Origin: Trichoplax sp. H2
Taxonomy: Eukaryota > Placozoa > Uniplacotomia > Trichoplacea
DNA length: 64,000 nucleotides
NCBI GenBank assembly: GCA_003344405.1
Contig: NOWV01000048.1
Location: 186,001 to 250,000, forward strand
Direction of reading: 5' to 3'
Shown: piece after piece, positions 1-17,820 of the stretch
Layout: each line of letters starts with the position of its first letter
Numbering within the stretch: the first letter of the stretch is position 1
Notes under the pieces: generated by a model
Database searches by the model: none
Told to the model about the DNA's origin: nothing
What the model saw: the letters and a program-made list of their open reading frames with translations, nothing else
Made by a program: the position numbers and the translations under genes

Positions 1-2357
1 TGCAGATTCCTTTTTATCCTGTCATGGCAAGACGTCCATTTTGTTGTTCTTCCTCCTACTCTGTACATATACAGTGACTGTCTTCAAATAACGAACCCAC
101 TCAAGCATACTTTGTCGTGCCTATACAAATGCCTTGATGGTCATGCCAATCACGCGTACATCCGTGCATACTGTAGGACATACTGTCTAGCACTCGTCAA
201 AATCTCAACCTATCTTGTAGCGATTGATCATCATGCCATGCAAGAGATCATTCCTTGTACGCTAAACCGTGTAGAGCACCCTGTACGCTAATCAAACTAC
301 TAAAACGAGTGGTCCATTCATCGCGTGATGCACGGGCTGATACTAAATGCTTCCATTTTACTAAGAGTACTGCATACGCTATTTCAACATCAGTGGAAAA
401 TTGGAAATGACAATGTAACCACTTGGAGATTCCGCCATCAGCCATGGCAACAAATGCCAACAATAGTTGCCCAGTCTAACTTGAATCCATCATGGTGAAT
501 ACGTGACAATGCACAACTCGTGTGCGATTCCCCCACTACTACGAGTAGTATTGACTAAACAAGCAATCTTCACATCCTTAGTCACAACACCATGACATTT
601 GAATTCATTTCAAACTGCAAAGTCTATTGAATGCATAGAGGCTTTATGCATGCAGAGGTTATTTTTCTCTTCTTTCAGCTTAATTCCCAATACAAATTCA
701 AATTACACTTACGATTAGTATTTGCCAATTTGACACTATTCTATGCATAGGCTTCACTAATGTAGAGATTATTTTCTCTTCATTCAGCTTAATTCCCAAT
801 ACAAATTCAAATTACACTTACGATTAGTATTTGACACTATTCTATGCATAGGCTCAACTAATGTAGAGATTATTTTCTCTTCATTCAGATTAATCCCCAA
901 TATAAATTCCAATCACATTCTGACGATTAGTATTTACCAATTTTACACTGTAGAAATTATTTTTCTCTTCATTCAACTTAATACCCATTACAAATTCAAA
1001 TTACACTTACGATTAGTATTTGCCAATTTGACACTATTCAATGCATAGGCTCAACTAATGTAGAGATTATTTTCTCTACATTTAATCCCTAATATAAATT
1101 CCAATTATTGGAACAGCGTAGGCCAACAAGGAGTAAAAAGAAGATCAATTTATGAGAGAGTAAGACATTAGAAAAGACAGGCAACATTGAAAAATAGCTA
1201 ATGTAAAAATGAATACACTCGTATAGTAAAATGGGATGAGACTTTATCATCAACATAGATCTCATCGATGATTATACGATACAGTAATGATAGAATGGGC
1301 TATCTTATCCATTCTTGTACACTTAATGTACAGCACTGCTATCAAGTAGAGTAGTATCTAGTAGTTCATAATTGTACAATCCAAGTATAATAGTAGTCTA
1401 GCACTGTATCTTGGTAACTAGCTTGACTGTATTGACAAGTGAAATTTTGAAAAGCCGATAAATTATTCTCCAATTTGAGCGTCTATCGAGTCTATTTCTT
1501 CAATTGCCGGCAAGGGTATTAATAATCCATTACTCAGTTAGGGACTACTCAAGAGAGAAAGCTCTCTGTCTCTTTAGTAGTCTATGACAGTACCGTACTC
1601 GTACATAACTTCTGCATGCAATATTCACTTGCACACACTTGTACAATGTACATGAAGATCTTCCAGTTTATTGAAACGGGCACCCGGGGGCAAAAATTGG
1701 GATGTTGCAATCCCTATTTACAATCAATCAATCATCGATTATTACATAGTACAAGATAGATGCTGTCCGTAGCTATACAATTACAATTCTATACAATACA
1801 AACGAGTTGTAACAAGAGTCTTATTAATTAATTCATTCTATTTGAATAAGAAAGAGATTTTTCTCTTCCCTCTTGTCTATTTTGGACTATTTTTAACCAC
1901 CACAGTCGACTGTACCATACTAGTACGACTGGACGTTAGTAATGGCCATGGATTGCAAGCGATTTGCCACTCCAAGTGGGGCAGATTTTTCCCAGTTACG
2001 TCATGGTTGGAACATTGGACTGTAAAATGAAGATCAACCCAAAGCCAAACCCTTTACTGTACTATAGGTCTTAACGTACTGTAGTCATCAGTAGTTCCTC
2101 CACTAAAAGCAGAATCACTCTAGGATCTGCATCCCCAACTACAAATCGCATTGGTCTTCCTTGATCGGCAATAACCAAACCAATTGCTGCTATTACAACA
2201 TTTATTCATACCATTCTAATGATTGGTATTGTCAACTTTCATCCTCTTGGCTAGAGTGATATGAACTGATATTAATTTTGACTCCCCTGTGTTGTAACTG
2301 ATTCATCAACGGAAATACTGTCGACGATACTCGTAGGTAGTGAATTCCAAGCTTGCT
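1..2357. other. gene-free stretch upstream of UMAD1-like gene
   Basis: I see no supported gene here. The stretch holds the tandem array at about 640-1110 and scattered CTGTAC/GTACAG words. There is one weak open stretch on the minus strand at 463-248 (71 codons, no stop). It is somewhat richer in G and C than its surroundings, but I cannot match it to a family and no partner exon is evident. The promoter of the downstream plus-strand gene should lie in the right-hand part; I see no clear TATA box. Confidence 0.5.
640..1110. repeat. degenerate tandem array, ~90-110 bp unit, about 4.5 copies
   Basis: A unit containing the words TTCAGCTTAATTCCCAATA, ACACTTACGATTAGTATTTG and ATGCATAGGCT.AACTAATG repeats with starts near 674, 784, 884, 974 and 1079. 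Copies differ by small deletions; for example, the second lacks the GCCAATTT segment and the third lacks ATGCATAGG. No coding frame is conserved across the units. It looks like ordinary non-coding tandem amplification. Confidence 0.85.
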
Positions 2358-5300
2358 ATGTTTTCTTCTCTGTTCGGATCATCTAATAGAAAAGATAATA
2401 AATCAGCAAATACTTCTGACGATCGTTCCGTAGCGCCAACGATCGTTAAAGATGAATTTGTCGTTATTGACAAGACAGAGGTACCAGGAATATCTCCAGC
2501 GCCACTTTTAACCGAAGTAAGTCAAAAAAAATCTATTCTATTAATCTATACAATTATTCGTCCAAAATGGCGAAATAACCTTATTATGAATGACAAGTCT
2601 TGTTTATAAAAATCCTTTTGACTCAATGCTCAATTGGATGCTTATGGATCAGTTTTAGCGACTACTATACTATCTCTCCTTCGACAACTGCTATGAGTAC
2701 AGTAGTGTACTTTCTTGCCAACTTTTCAAACACTCATCATTTGCTAGTCTATTCCATCATCGTATTATATCAATACTCAACAACGTTCATCGCTACCGTA
2801 GTACGCTTTCACAGAGGAGTAGGAATACAGGCCAAAATCCTTACTTGACTGTAGTATATGCTGAAATTGGTTTATCTCTTCTTCTTCTCAGGAGATATCA
2901 AGAAAGTAATTTTATTATTGACTTTACGTTGTCGTTCTAGAACATCATACCTTGACTTGCAATCAGTACTTGATTCGAGAATTTTCCTCTGCACATTCAC
3001 CAAAATGAAGATTTCACATAACGCTGTTCTACTACTCTATAACTTGAATTTTATTCTGAAAAATTGTTGAGATAGTAAAGATAATATTTTACGATCGTTG
3101 TATTTGCACTTCTAGGGAAGTGCAAATAGTCGCCCCTTGATTAAGTTTATGATCGTGATGGATAGAACTGATAGCTAATGAAGTACTATACCGCGTAAGA
3201 CTTTATTTATGATCACATAATTACTCAACTCAAGTCATCATAGATCATATAAAGTACACTACCACACAGTACTAAATTGGAGCATAGTGACTTATGCCTA
3301 CGTAAGAATTAAATACATTGATGATAGTTCATTAACCTTGTAAACATAATTGAACTAGTGATAATGTTATGGCTTACTGCAGCACAGTACTGTACATCAC
3401 AAATCTATCGACTGCATGGAATCACCTTAACTGTCCAACTAGAAATCACGATAGTGGTCAATTGCATGCACAGCTTTACAGAATTAGATGCAAAGGCCTC
3501 AACAGTAAATCTTAATATCAAAAGTACAGTATATGTTATACCGCACTGGATCATCGATCCAGTTACATAGTTCAACTATCTACAAAATAATTTAATAAAC
3601 ATATAACCCAGTATTAATACTATGAGCAAAGGCAAATACAGCATTTTATTTCGCATAAACTGATATTACAGGTACAACATGTACATAATTTATCAGTAAA
3701 TCGATCGTAATATATTGAATGTTAAACAACTTGATCCGATACTTACAGTTTATGAACATTATTGTCTATACAGGCCTTATTTATTAAATTCAATAAATAT
3801 TGTATGCTGGGCTAAAAGGACAAATAGTACGTGTAATAGAGCAGAAGGAAATACAGCCTGTTTGTTAATTATGATCTGAGTGGACTGTAATTGGCTGTTT
3901 CCGTTTTACAACGGGTATTGCGAAGCTAGTGGAATATAAAAATCCTCGATACAAGATTGATTGGATAGACTTATTCAACGCATATGATATACAGTACGCT
4001 ATATATTGTAGTTTATACATGTATATTCGTATATTTGCGCTTTCCGTAGTCAAGTCTAAATATCAATGGCTTGCGGACGTTATCTTTAGTAAACACTGGT
4101 TGCTTGCCTAATAATGTTTACAATGAATCTGTAGTTACATATGTTTATATTTATTATAACCTTAGTATTAAACATATGTCGGAATGGAATAGAGTCTCCT
4201 AAAAAATGTCGGGGATCATCCATCCAATGCTTTAGACCCTCCTTAAAAATGCGCATTCACCGTTAGACTACGAATTAGTGGTTGTACACGAATCAGCAGC
4301 AATATGCAGTACGTACATAAATTACGCCTTATGTTGTAAAATAAATTTCAGTCACAAACTTATTTAGCATCCATTTCTAGCAGATTCAATGGTAGACTAT
4401 CAGCGTATATTGGAGTGATCAGGAATATACGTTCTATATATATGCCAACTCTCAAAGAATGTTCATAAAAGTCATCAATTTCGGACAGTATCCATGAGAA
4501 ATACAGTAGAAATAATAGCAATAGATACAGGTACGCTTGCTCGTCTACTAAGGATGGATCTAGTATTTATTTAGGCCTTAATACTGTATATGGGCAGTGA
4601 CTGCTTGATTTCTTTGCTTGACCTCTGCTGTTTTGTGGTAAAAATTTTACGACATGTATCGCAGACTACAATAAGACATTGGTAAAGTTGGAAAATTTCA
4701 GAGGAATCAATAGTCATGCTTCAATTTGAGACGCAATAAAGCTCACTAATACAGTAAATAGTTACGATTCTGATTCCTACTTTAAAATAGACTATTAAAA
4801 TGCGATATCCAACGATACGATCGGCTCGCGATATAGTGTAATATCAAATTCCCAGCTTATTTAAGTATGCTCATATTTTAACGAACCCTTGCGTGCATAC
4901 AATATATGCTAATATTTTAAATTGTCAATTCACAGTTTGTACGTAAGAAAAACTCTTTAAACAAGTAGTACTCATAGTATTGTATAAGCAACAATAATTT
5001 TAATGTGTGTAAGTGTAGTCGTCCTGTTCCTCCGCTACATTGACAACTGGTTCGCTCTATACTAACCTTATGATTTACAGGATTCGGTCTATTAAATTCC
5101 TATTCTATCATTATAATCTGGCATTCTATTAATTGCGCATTTTAGACTGCATTTGATACTATTTGTTTAAGATTTATATTATTTTCGATTATCAACTACT
5201 GTAAATGTTTATTATTCCTCCGTGATGATTTTCTCTAGTAAACTTCACACTCTGGCGCTTAACTAAATTTTTTACTATAACTATTTAATATAGCATTATC

Positions 5301-5623
5301 AACGTCAAGCTAATGCTGCTGTGGATTTAAAACCTCGCTCTTCGTCATACCAAAACTTTAATGCTAACTTAGAAAATCGGGATCGTTGCGATACTTTCCC
5401 AGTAATATCCGAGGACAAAAATAGTAGCAAATTCGATTCGTTAGATGGCGAAACTGTCAATAATCTGGATAGGATACCTTTCGTTTTATCTCCTCATGTA
5501 CGTGCACTCTGCTCATCGATGTCCTATCAGGGATCAATCAGGTCGGTACAGTGGAAACAATTCGAACACGACTTTACAATCGAGCAAAATGTACTACAAA
5601 ATGTCAATTTATGGTCCGAATAA
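2358..5623 (+). CDS. UMAD1-like protein (UBAP1-MVB12-associated/UMA domain)
   Basis: This is a two-exon model: 2358-2516 and 5294-5623, phase 0 on both sides, giving 162 aa. Exon 1 starts MFSSLFG and contains DEFVVIDK, resembling the N-terminus of vertebrate UMAD1, which starts MF and has a DGFVLL-like segment. Exon 2 ends in a UMA-type motif: IPFVLSPHV, then W.QFEHDFTIEQNVL near the C-terminus. In human UMAD1 the same spacing reads PFTLAPHV and FWYDFTLENSVL. In related proteins (UBAP1, MVB12) the UMA motif contacts the ESCRT-I core, so a role with ESCRT-I is inferred, not shown. The internal ATG at 2340 is not used in this model because the family N-terminus begins at 2358. The 2.8-kb intron is long for this window, and an extra small exon cannot be excluded. 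An AATAAA lies 67 nt past the stop. Confidence 0.8.
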
Positions 5624-5689
5624 AATATCATAATTTGAATATCGACTTTGGAATCGATTCTGTCTAAAAATTTTAATGATTGACTAGAT

Positions 5690-5695
5690 AATAAA
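5690..5695 (+). promoter_or_regulatory. poly(A) signal AATAAA of UMAD1-like gene
   Basis: Canonical AATAAA, 67 nt downstream of the UMAD1-like stop codon. The position fits a short 3'UTR; cleavage site unknown. Confidence 0.5.
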
Positions 5696-7687
5696 TTAGA
5701 TAAATTAACCTGCTATATGTACCTCTTTATAATTTAATGACTTAAATCTCTGCTTTCAATGTTTGTATTACTATACTCTTTAATGTGTATACAACATAAT
5801 CCAAATGTATCTGAATTACGCAGAATAAGAGCTTATCGCTTCTAGTGATAATAAATGTAACTATAGTATTCTAATAAAATCGAAATTTAAAATTATGTCT
5901 TCAACGATGTCTTAGACAAAGTAGATATTGATGATAGCGATCACAATAATGCCCTAGTAACTATGTCCTTCTTTAAATATTTTCGAGCTATTTACTGGTA
6001 TAATGCGGCAATTGATATGCCTGCCGACTATTACATCACACTAAATATTATTAGCCCTGTACTTCAATATTAATTGCAGCTATTGTAAGACAGCTGAGAT
6101 CAAAATCACTATTTTATCGATTGCAGATAGTGGCATTTCAGGTACTGATCGGATCTTACCATTGCAGTGATAAGAACATGTGAAATCACTATCAAATTCA
6201 CATTTATTAGTGTAATATATCAGTACTGTAGTACTTACTAGGATCTATCACGGTAATTCACTGAAAAGTGAACTATATTTTACATTTGTCTAGTAAATAA
6301 ATACAGTGTATGAAGCGTTAGCATACTCGACAACAATTATATTCGTGGAAAGATCAACCTTCGATTGTCAGTAGTAAAATTTTAAAACTCCTACGCTAAT
6401 GACTTCAAAATACAATCAGTCGCTAGAAGCATTACCGCTGAACTGTTACCCTCAAAACTTAATACTTATACGTACGAAAATAAATTGGTAGTTACTGAAC
6501 TGAACTAACAAAAAAGCTGCCTAGATATAATCGACAACTATTAATCATAATTACGGTAATGGAAAAATTATTTATTCCCATGCAAGAAAGAGAACTATAA
6601 CACTGCTTTACCCACAACAATACACTGATGATCGTACACATAAACCGATTTGAATAAGCAGAATTTTTCGTTATTTTCGACGCCACCATATCATGAAATG
6701 CGCACACACTTTATTCGAAGAATATCAATTTGCGCATTAAATTCTTCAACTAATACATTATAATAGTAATTAATAGTGTTTTAAAATCATTAATGTTATT
6801 GAAAGACGAAATACAAGTTACGATGTCAGTTACGACTACAGTGTTAGCACTCCAATTGCTGTGTATAGTGGATATCATAAAATATTCCATGTACTCAATC
6901 GTAGTCGCAATATCGGAGCAGATATAAAATGGCGGAGTACGTACAAAGTTAACATTTCATGTCCACCAGTGTGGTACTGACACTACTAATCATTTAACTA
7001 TGTCTCTTTAATAGTTATCCAGGGTACGTAGATATCAATATAAGTAGCTCACAACAAACCTATAACAGCTACATAATGTCACCTCGAATTGCGACAAAGT
7101 AACGCATAATACAGTATTAGGTATATTACATAAGCACTACAGTAACTAAGTTGCTACCTTGAAATTAAATCACGCACTTAATGATAGACAACTAAAGATT
7201 GCCTTAACCTTTAATAGCATAAGATTATAATATCTATTCCGTTTTAATGTCACCGTTACTAGTGTAAATGGAAACGAGAAATTAGCCATTGCTCTCGATA
7301 CGCAGGAGACATACATTACTACCTATGTTAATGCGTTATACTAACTAGTAAACTGCTAGTACTACTATAAATGGAAATGAAAATTTCTTGCATTGCTCTC
7401 GATACGCAGAAGACATACATTACTACCTATAATAATGCATTATACTAACTAGTAAATTGATATCATAACATCAGCCATCACAACCCGACCGAAAATTGAA
7501 TTATTTATCGATATTATTGCAGTAGGAGAATCTATAATACCGTAATAATCTTGCATTAAGCCTAAAGAGCTTCCTACTGTTAACAAAACGTTGACAACAA
7601 ACATAGGTAGTCATGTGAAAAGAATAAAAAGTTGTATTTATCAAAGGTTAATCACTGCGTTATCACAATTTTCAAGTACAAGTAAAC
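5696..7687. other. convergent intergenic region between UMAD1-like (+) and ARF1 (-)
   Basis: AT-rich, with no open frame that looks coding on either strand. It contains the tandem duplication at about 7264-7457. GTAC-type words are sparse here compared with the divergent spacers. Confidence 0.5.
7264..7457. repeat. tandem duplication, ~103-bp period
   Basis: Two imperfect copies share ATTGCTCTCGATACGCAG.A and GACATACATTACTACCTAT.. (shared segment starts at 7288 and 7391), followed by TTATACTAACTAGTAAA. No coding potential. It lies beyond the probable 3' end of ARF1. Confidence 0.85.
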
Positions 7688-7693
7688 TTTATT
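7688..7693 (-). promoter_or_regulatory. poly(A) signal of ARF1 (AATAAA on minus strand)
   Basis: TTTATT on the plus strand reads AATAAA on the minus strand, about 96 nt past the ARF1 stop codon. Confidence 0.45.
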
Positions 7694-7788
7694 TAGATCA
7701 ACTCTTAAAATGTATTTTACGATCTATAGCCTATGCTTATTTGATAACTTTTTAATGATGGGAAAAAATAAGGTCTACTCTGACCATT

Positions 7789-14720
<6,932 letters not shown>

Positions 14721-16509
14721 ATGGAGGCTCGACAGAGAGTAAACGGAGCGATGATGAATGCTAACATCGGCAAAGAAGTGTGTATCATTGGCAAGATAGA
14801 ACAGGTAATAAGAAATTAGATTCATATGGAAAGTACAATCTTTACTTGACTGTATAGCAAAGAAGTTTGTATCATTGGCAAGATAGAACAGGTAATCAGA
14901 AATTAGATTAATATGGAAGGTACAATCTTTACTTTACTTTACTGTATCGCAAAGAAGTTTGCATCATTGGCAAGATAGAACAGGTAATAATAAATTAGAT
15001 TCATATGGAAAGTACAATCTTTACTTTACTTTACTGTATAGCAAAGAAGTTTGCATCATTAGCAAGATAGAACAGGTAATAATAAATTAGATTAATATGG
15101 AAAGTACAATCTTTACTGTATAGCAAAGAAGTTTGCATCATTGGCAAGATACAACAGGTAATAAGAAATTAGATTAATATGGAAAGCACAATCTTTACTT
15201 TACTTGACTGTATAGTATTGTAGCTTATTAGCTTTAGCTGTAGTCATTTTAATTTCAAATTTGTTAGTCAATAGATTCTGTTCTTGCAAGCATTGACCTA
15301 TGGATAAGCTTGTACCAGCATGCATACCAAGAATTACTTGCTATGCTTGATTGTTGTAAAACCTTCTATCTAGTACTAAATGATCATTTGGTACTATACT
15401 GTACTGTAATTCAAAGGCATAGGTGAAGGGGAGAAATAATGGGTAGAACGTTGTGCCTGTTTGACCCTCAAAATAGCCATCAAGTCATTGTTATTAGTTT
15501 TGTCGTGCACTCAAGTAGATCCACGATCGATGGATGGATCTAATTACTACAGCTTTAAGCTAAAAATGAGCAAGAAGCGGACTGGCAGATCTGGACATAG
15601 TACATGGCTATCGCTCCTCTCTGTGCACTCTACTATATATGTATTCTTGCGATAAAGATATTACATTAACTAAATTCGATCGTAGATTGCATGACCTGGT
15701 AATGTTGAACATTGAGCTTGCAGTGATTGCAGCAAATAAGATGTAACCTGTACAGTACTGTGGATCGATTTGCGCCTATAAATTACAATGAATGATTCAC
15801 AGTTGCCTACTGTATCATTTAAGATCAGCATTGGATGTAAAGGATATCTTCTTTGGACCAATCTAATATTATATTATTATTCTAGGTCATTGAAGGAACA
15901 AGTATTAGGCTGTCTTGTTCCGACGGCAAACTTGTAACCGTTAGCTTTATCGAGCCTGTAAGTAAATCATTCCATAGAGTAGCACAATTCTATCAATGAA
16001 TTCATTTATGCGATAATTGATGTTACCAAACTTACTCTTGTCTGTAGTTGTTACAATGCAATATCTATCCATGCATGGATAATCTATATATCTTTACAAT
16101 ATATTGTTCTAGTTCATAATGTCTAACGTACGTAACATAATATGATCCATTCTTATGTCAATCCATGTGCGTTAGTTAAAAGAGAACACAGGTATCGTTG
16201 AAATAGTTGGAAAAGTAGAAAGTAATGGTAATGTAACCGGCCACTCAATCGTTTATCTGAATGGCAAGACACAATTTGGTAATGTACAAATTAAATTAAT
16301 GCATATTTTCTATTCAAGATAATTATATTAATGCGAGTACATCATAGGCGTATATATACACGTTTACATCTTCGTAGCATTAAGTTAGCAATTAGCATGA
16401 ATGACCGACATTTCTACTTGCTAATCTAATCTTTTAAATATCCACCGCAGATCTGGCTGTGTATAATGAAGCAATCAGTGTTGCTGTTAAGTATCCAGAC
16501 CTATTCTAA
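14721..16509 (+). CDS. RPA3: replication protein A 14-kDa subunit (RPA3)
   Basis: Exons: 14721-14804, 15886-15957, 16185-16278 and 16451-16509, all GT-AG and in phase, giving 102 aa (human RPA14 is 121 aa). The family OB-fold is recognisable in order: GKEVCIIGKIEQ, then the SCSDGKLVTV strand, then GIVEIVGKVESNG, and a final helix DLAVYNEAISVAVKYP. Human RPA3 has VCFVGRLEK, GIVEVVGRV and DLGLYNEAVKIIHDFP at equivalent places. RPA3 is the smallest subunit of the heterotrimer that coats single-stranded DNA in replication, repair and recombination. Its oddity is that the end of exon 1 with its splice donor is repeated four more times in intron 1 (see array). Divergent from ARF1; convergent with MIOS. 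Confidence 0.95.
14771..15215 (+). repeat. tandem array copied from RPA3 exon 1 end plus splice donor (5 units)
   Basis: Unit starts (CAAAGAAG) are at 14771, 14858, 14950, 15042 and 15124, with spacings of 87, 92, 92 and 82 bp. The first unit is the genuine 3' part of RPA3 exon 1. Each later unit keeps the ~34-nt exon segment ending in A.AACAG and the donor GTAAT, followed by the same intronic tail GGAAAG.ACAATCTTTACT. Units 2, 4 and 5 are preceded by TATAG, which resembles an acceptor; unit 3 has TATCG instead. Splicing in one 34-nt segment would shift the reading frame. Confidence 0.9.
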
Positions 16510-17820
16510 AATCTTACGTCAGGATTGGGATGTTATCATTATTATGAATTAAATTATATAGGCAATTACTGTAACTTTGAATATGCTATCATGAACGAGA
16601 ATAACATCAGTAGTGATTCTATGATTCAATAATTGTTTACAGAATATTTCGATTGATACTACATGTAATGTATTGTAAAGTTCGTCAAACTACATCGTTT
16701 TGCTTTAAATATCGGATTATCCGATATTGTACTTGTCCTATCTAGTACCACCACAGTATTTAGTAGTACTAATTATAATAACTGAGATCTGATGTAGATT
16801 AAGGCTCCTTCACATCTATATTGTTACTACTACATGTTGTACTTATAAAATTACTTCCTTTTGTACTACATAACAGAAATAAAAAACCATGAAATTTTCA
16901 GAAACTGCGTGTTAAGAAAATATGGTCTTCAATAAATTAACTTAAAAATAGCCAGTTGTCGGTAATCTGCTGTAGGAAGTATATTCGAAGTTTCTTCGAA
17001 CCACTATTGTTACTCTGTATATCAGCTTTCTTACGTTATGCTCCGTCAGAGATAAAAGAAAAATCTTTTTATCTTTATAATGCTATCTGAGCATTACAGT
17101 GATATAAGATGCATGATAATATACTTTGGAATAGAATGAGCCGCGATTTTTGCCGAAAATTTTGAATAATTGAATATATGGACTATTGTCCACATTTTGT
17201 CTTTTTACGTACGTATAGTACCATATCTACCTATTGTAGAAAGTAGCTAGAGTTCTAAATCATCAAATAATAACTTACTGATTACTTTTATCTCTGATTT
17301 ATACTGCTAATTAATTAGATAAAATAAGATGTGATCGTGCAGCTTTGGGAACTTAAAATTATAACATCATACCGGTATAATCTATGCGAACATACAAGCA
17401 GATTTAAAGATGTACTTCAATACAAACCCAGTTAGTCTATTTCGACATGTCATTAGTTGGCATATCCATGTATAATGAAGTGGTAATCATGTAAAAAATT
17501 TTGAATATTAAACTATGTCAATCGTCAAATTTCCAGAGCAAGAGTCAATTGCCTAGACAGTAATTAGCGTAAATCAATTCAATCCGATTATTTCATCTTT
17601 ATTTAATGCAGTAAATGTAATTCGAACGGTACAAATAATAGAATTTTTTCTGGTAATATTCGTAAATATAGCGTTGAACTATTAAAGATCAAGTTCCTAT
17701 AAATACAATCGATACTGTATAATATTATAAACCTTCAAATCGGAAAATTCTTCTATCTTTCAGTATGCATCATTAATACCCTTCAATTTTGGGTAAAATA
17801 ACAATTACTATAGTACACTT
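16510..17820. other. convergent intergenic region RPA3-MIOS
   Basis: AT-rich sequence with no coding frame that I can support. It carries the 3'UTRs of RPA3 (AATAAA at 16931-16936) and MIOS (TTTATT at 17598-17603, i.e. AATAAA on the minus strand). Few GTAC-type words. Confidence 0.5.

Noticed and set aside
600-1110. CRISPR-like array
   Set aside because: Repeats are long, degenerate and contiguous without distinct spacers, and the genome is eukaryotic.
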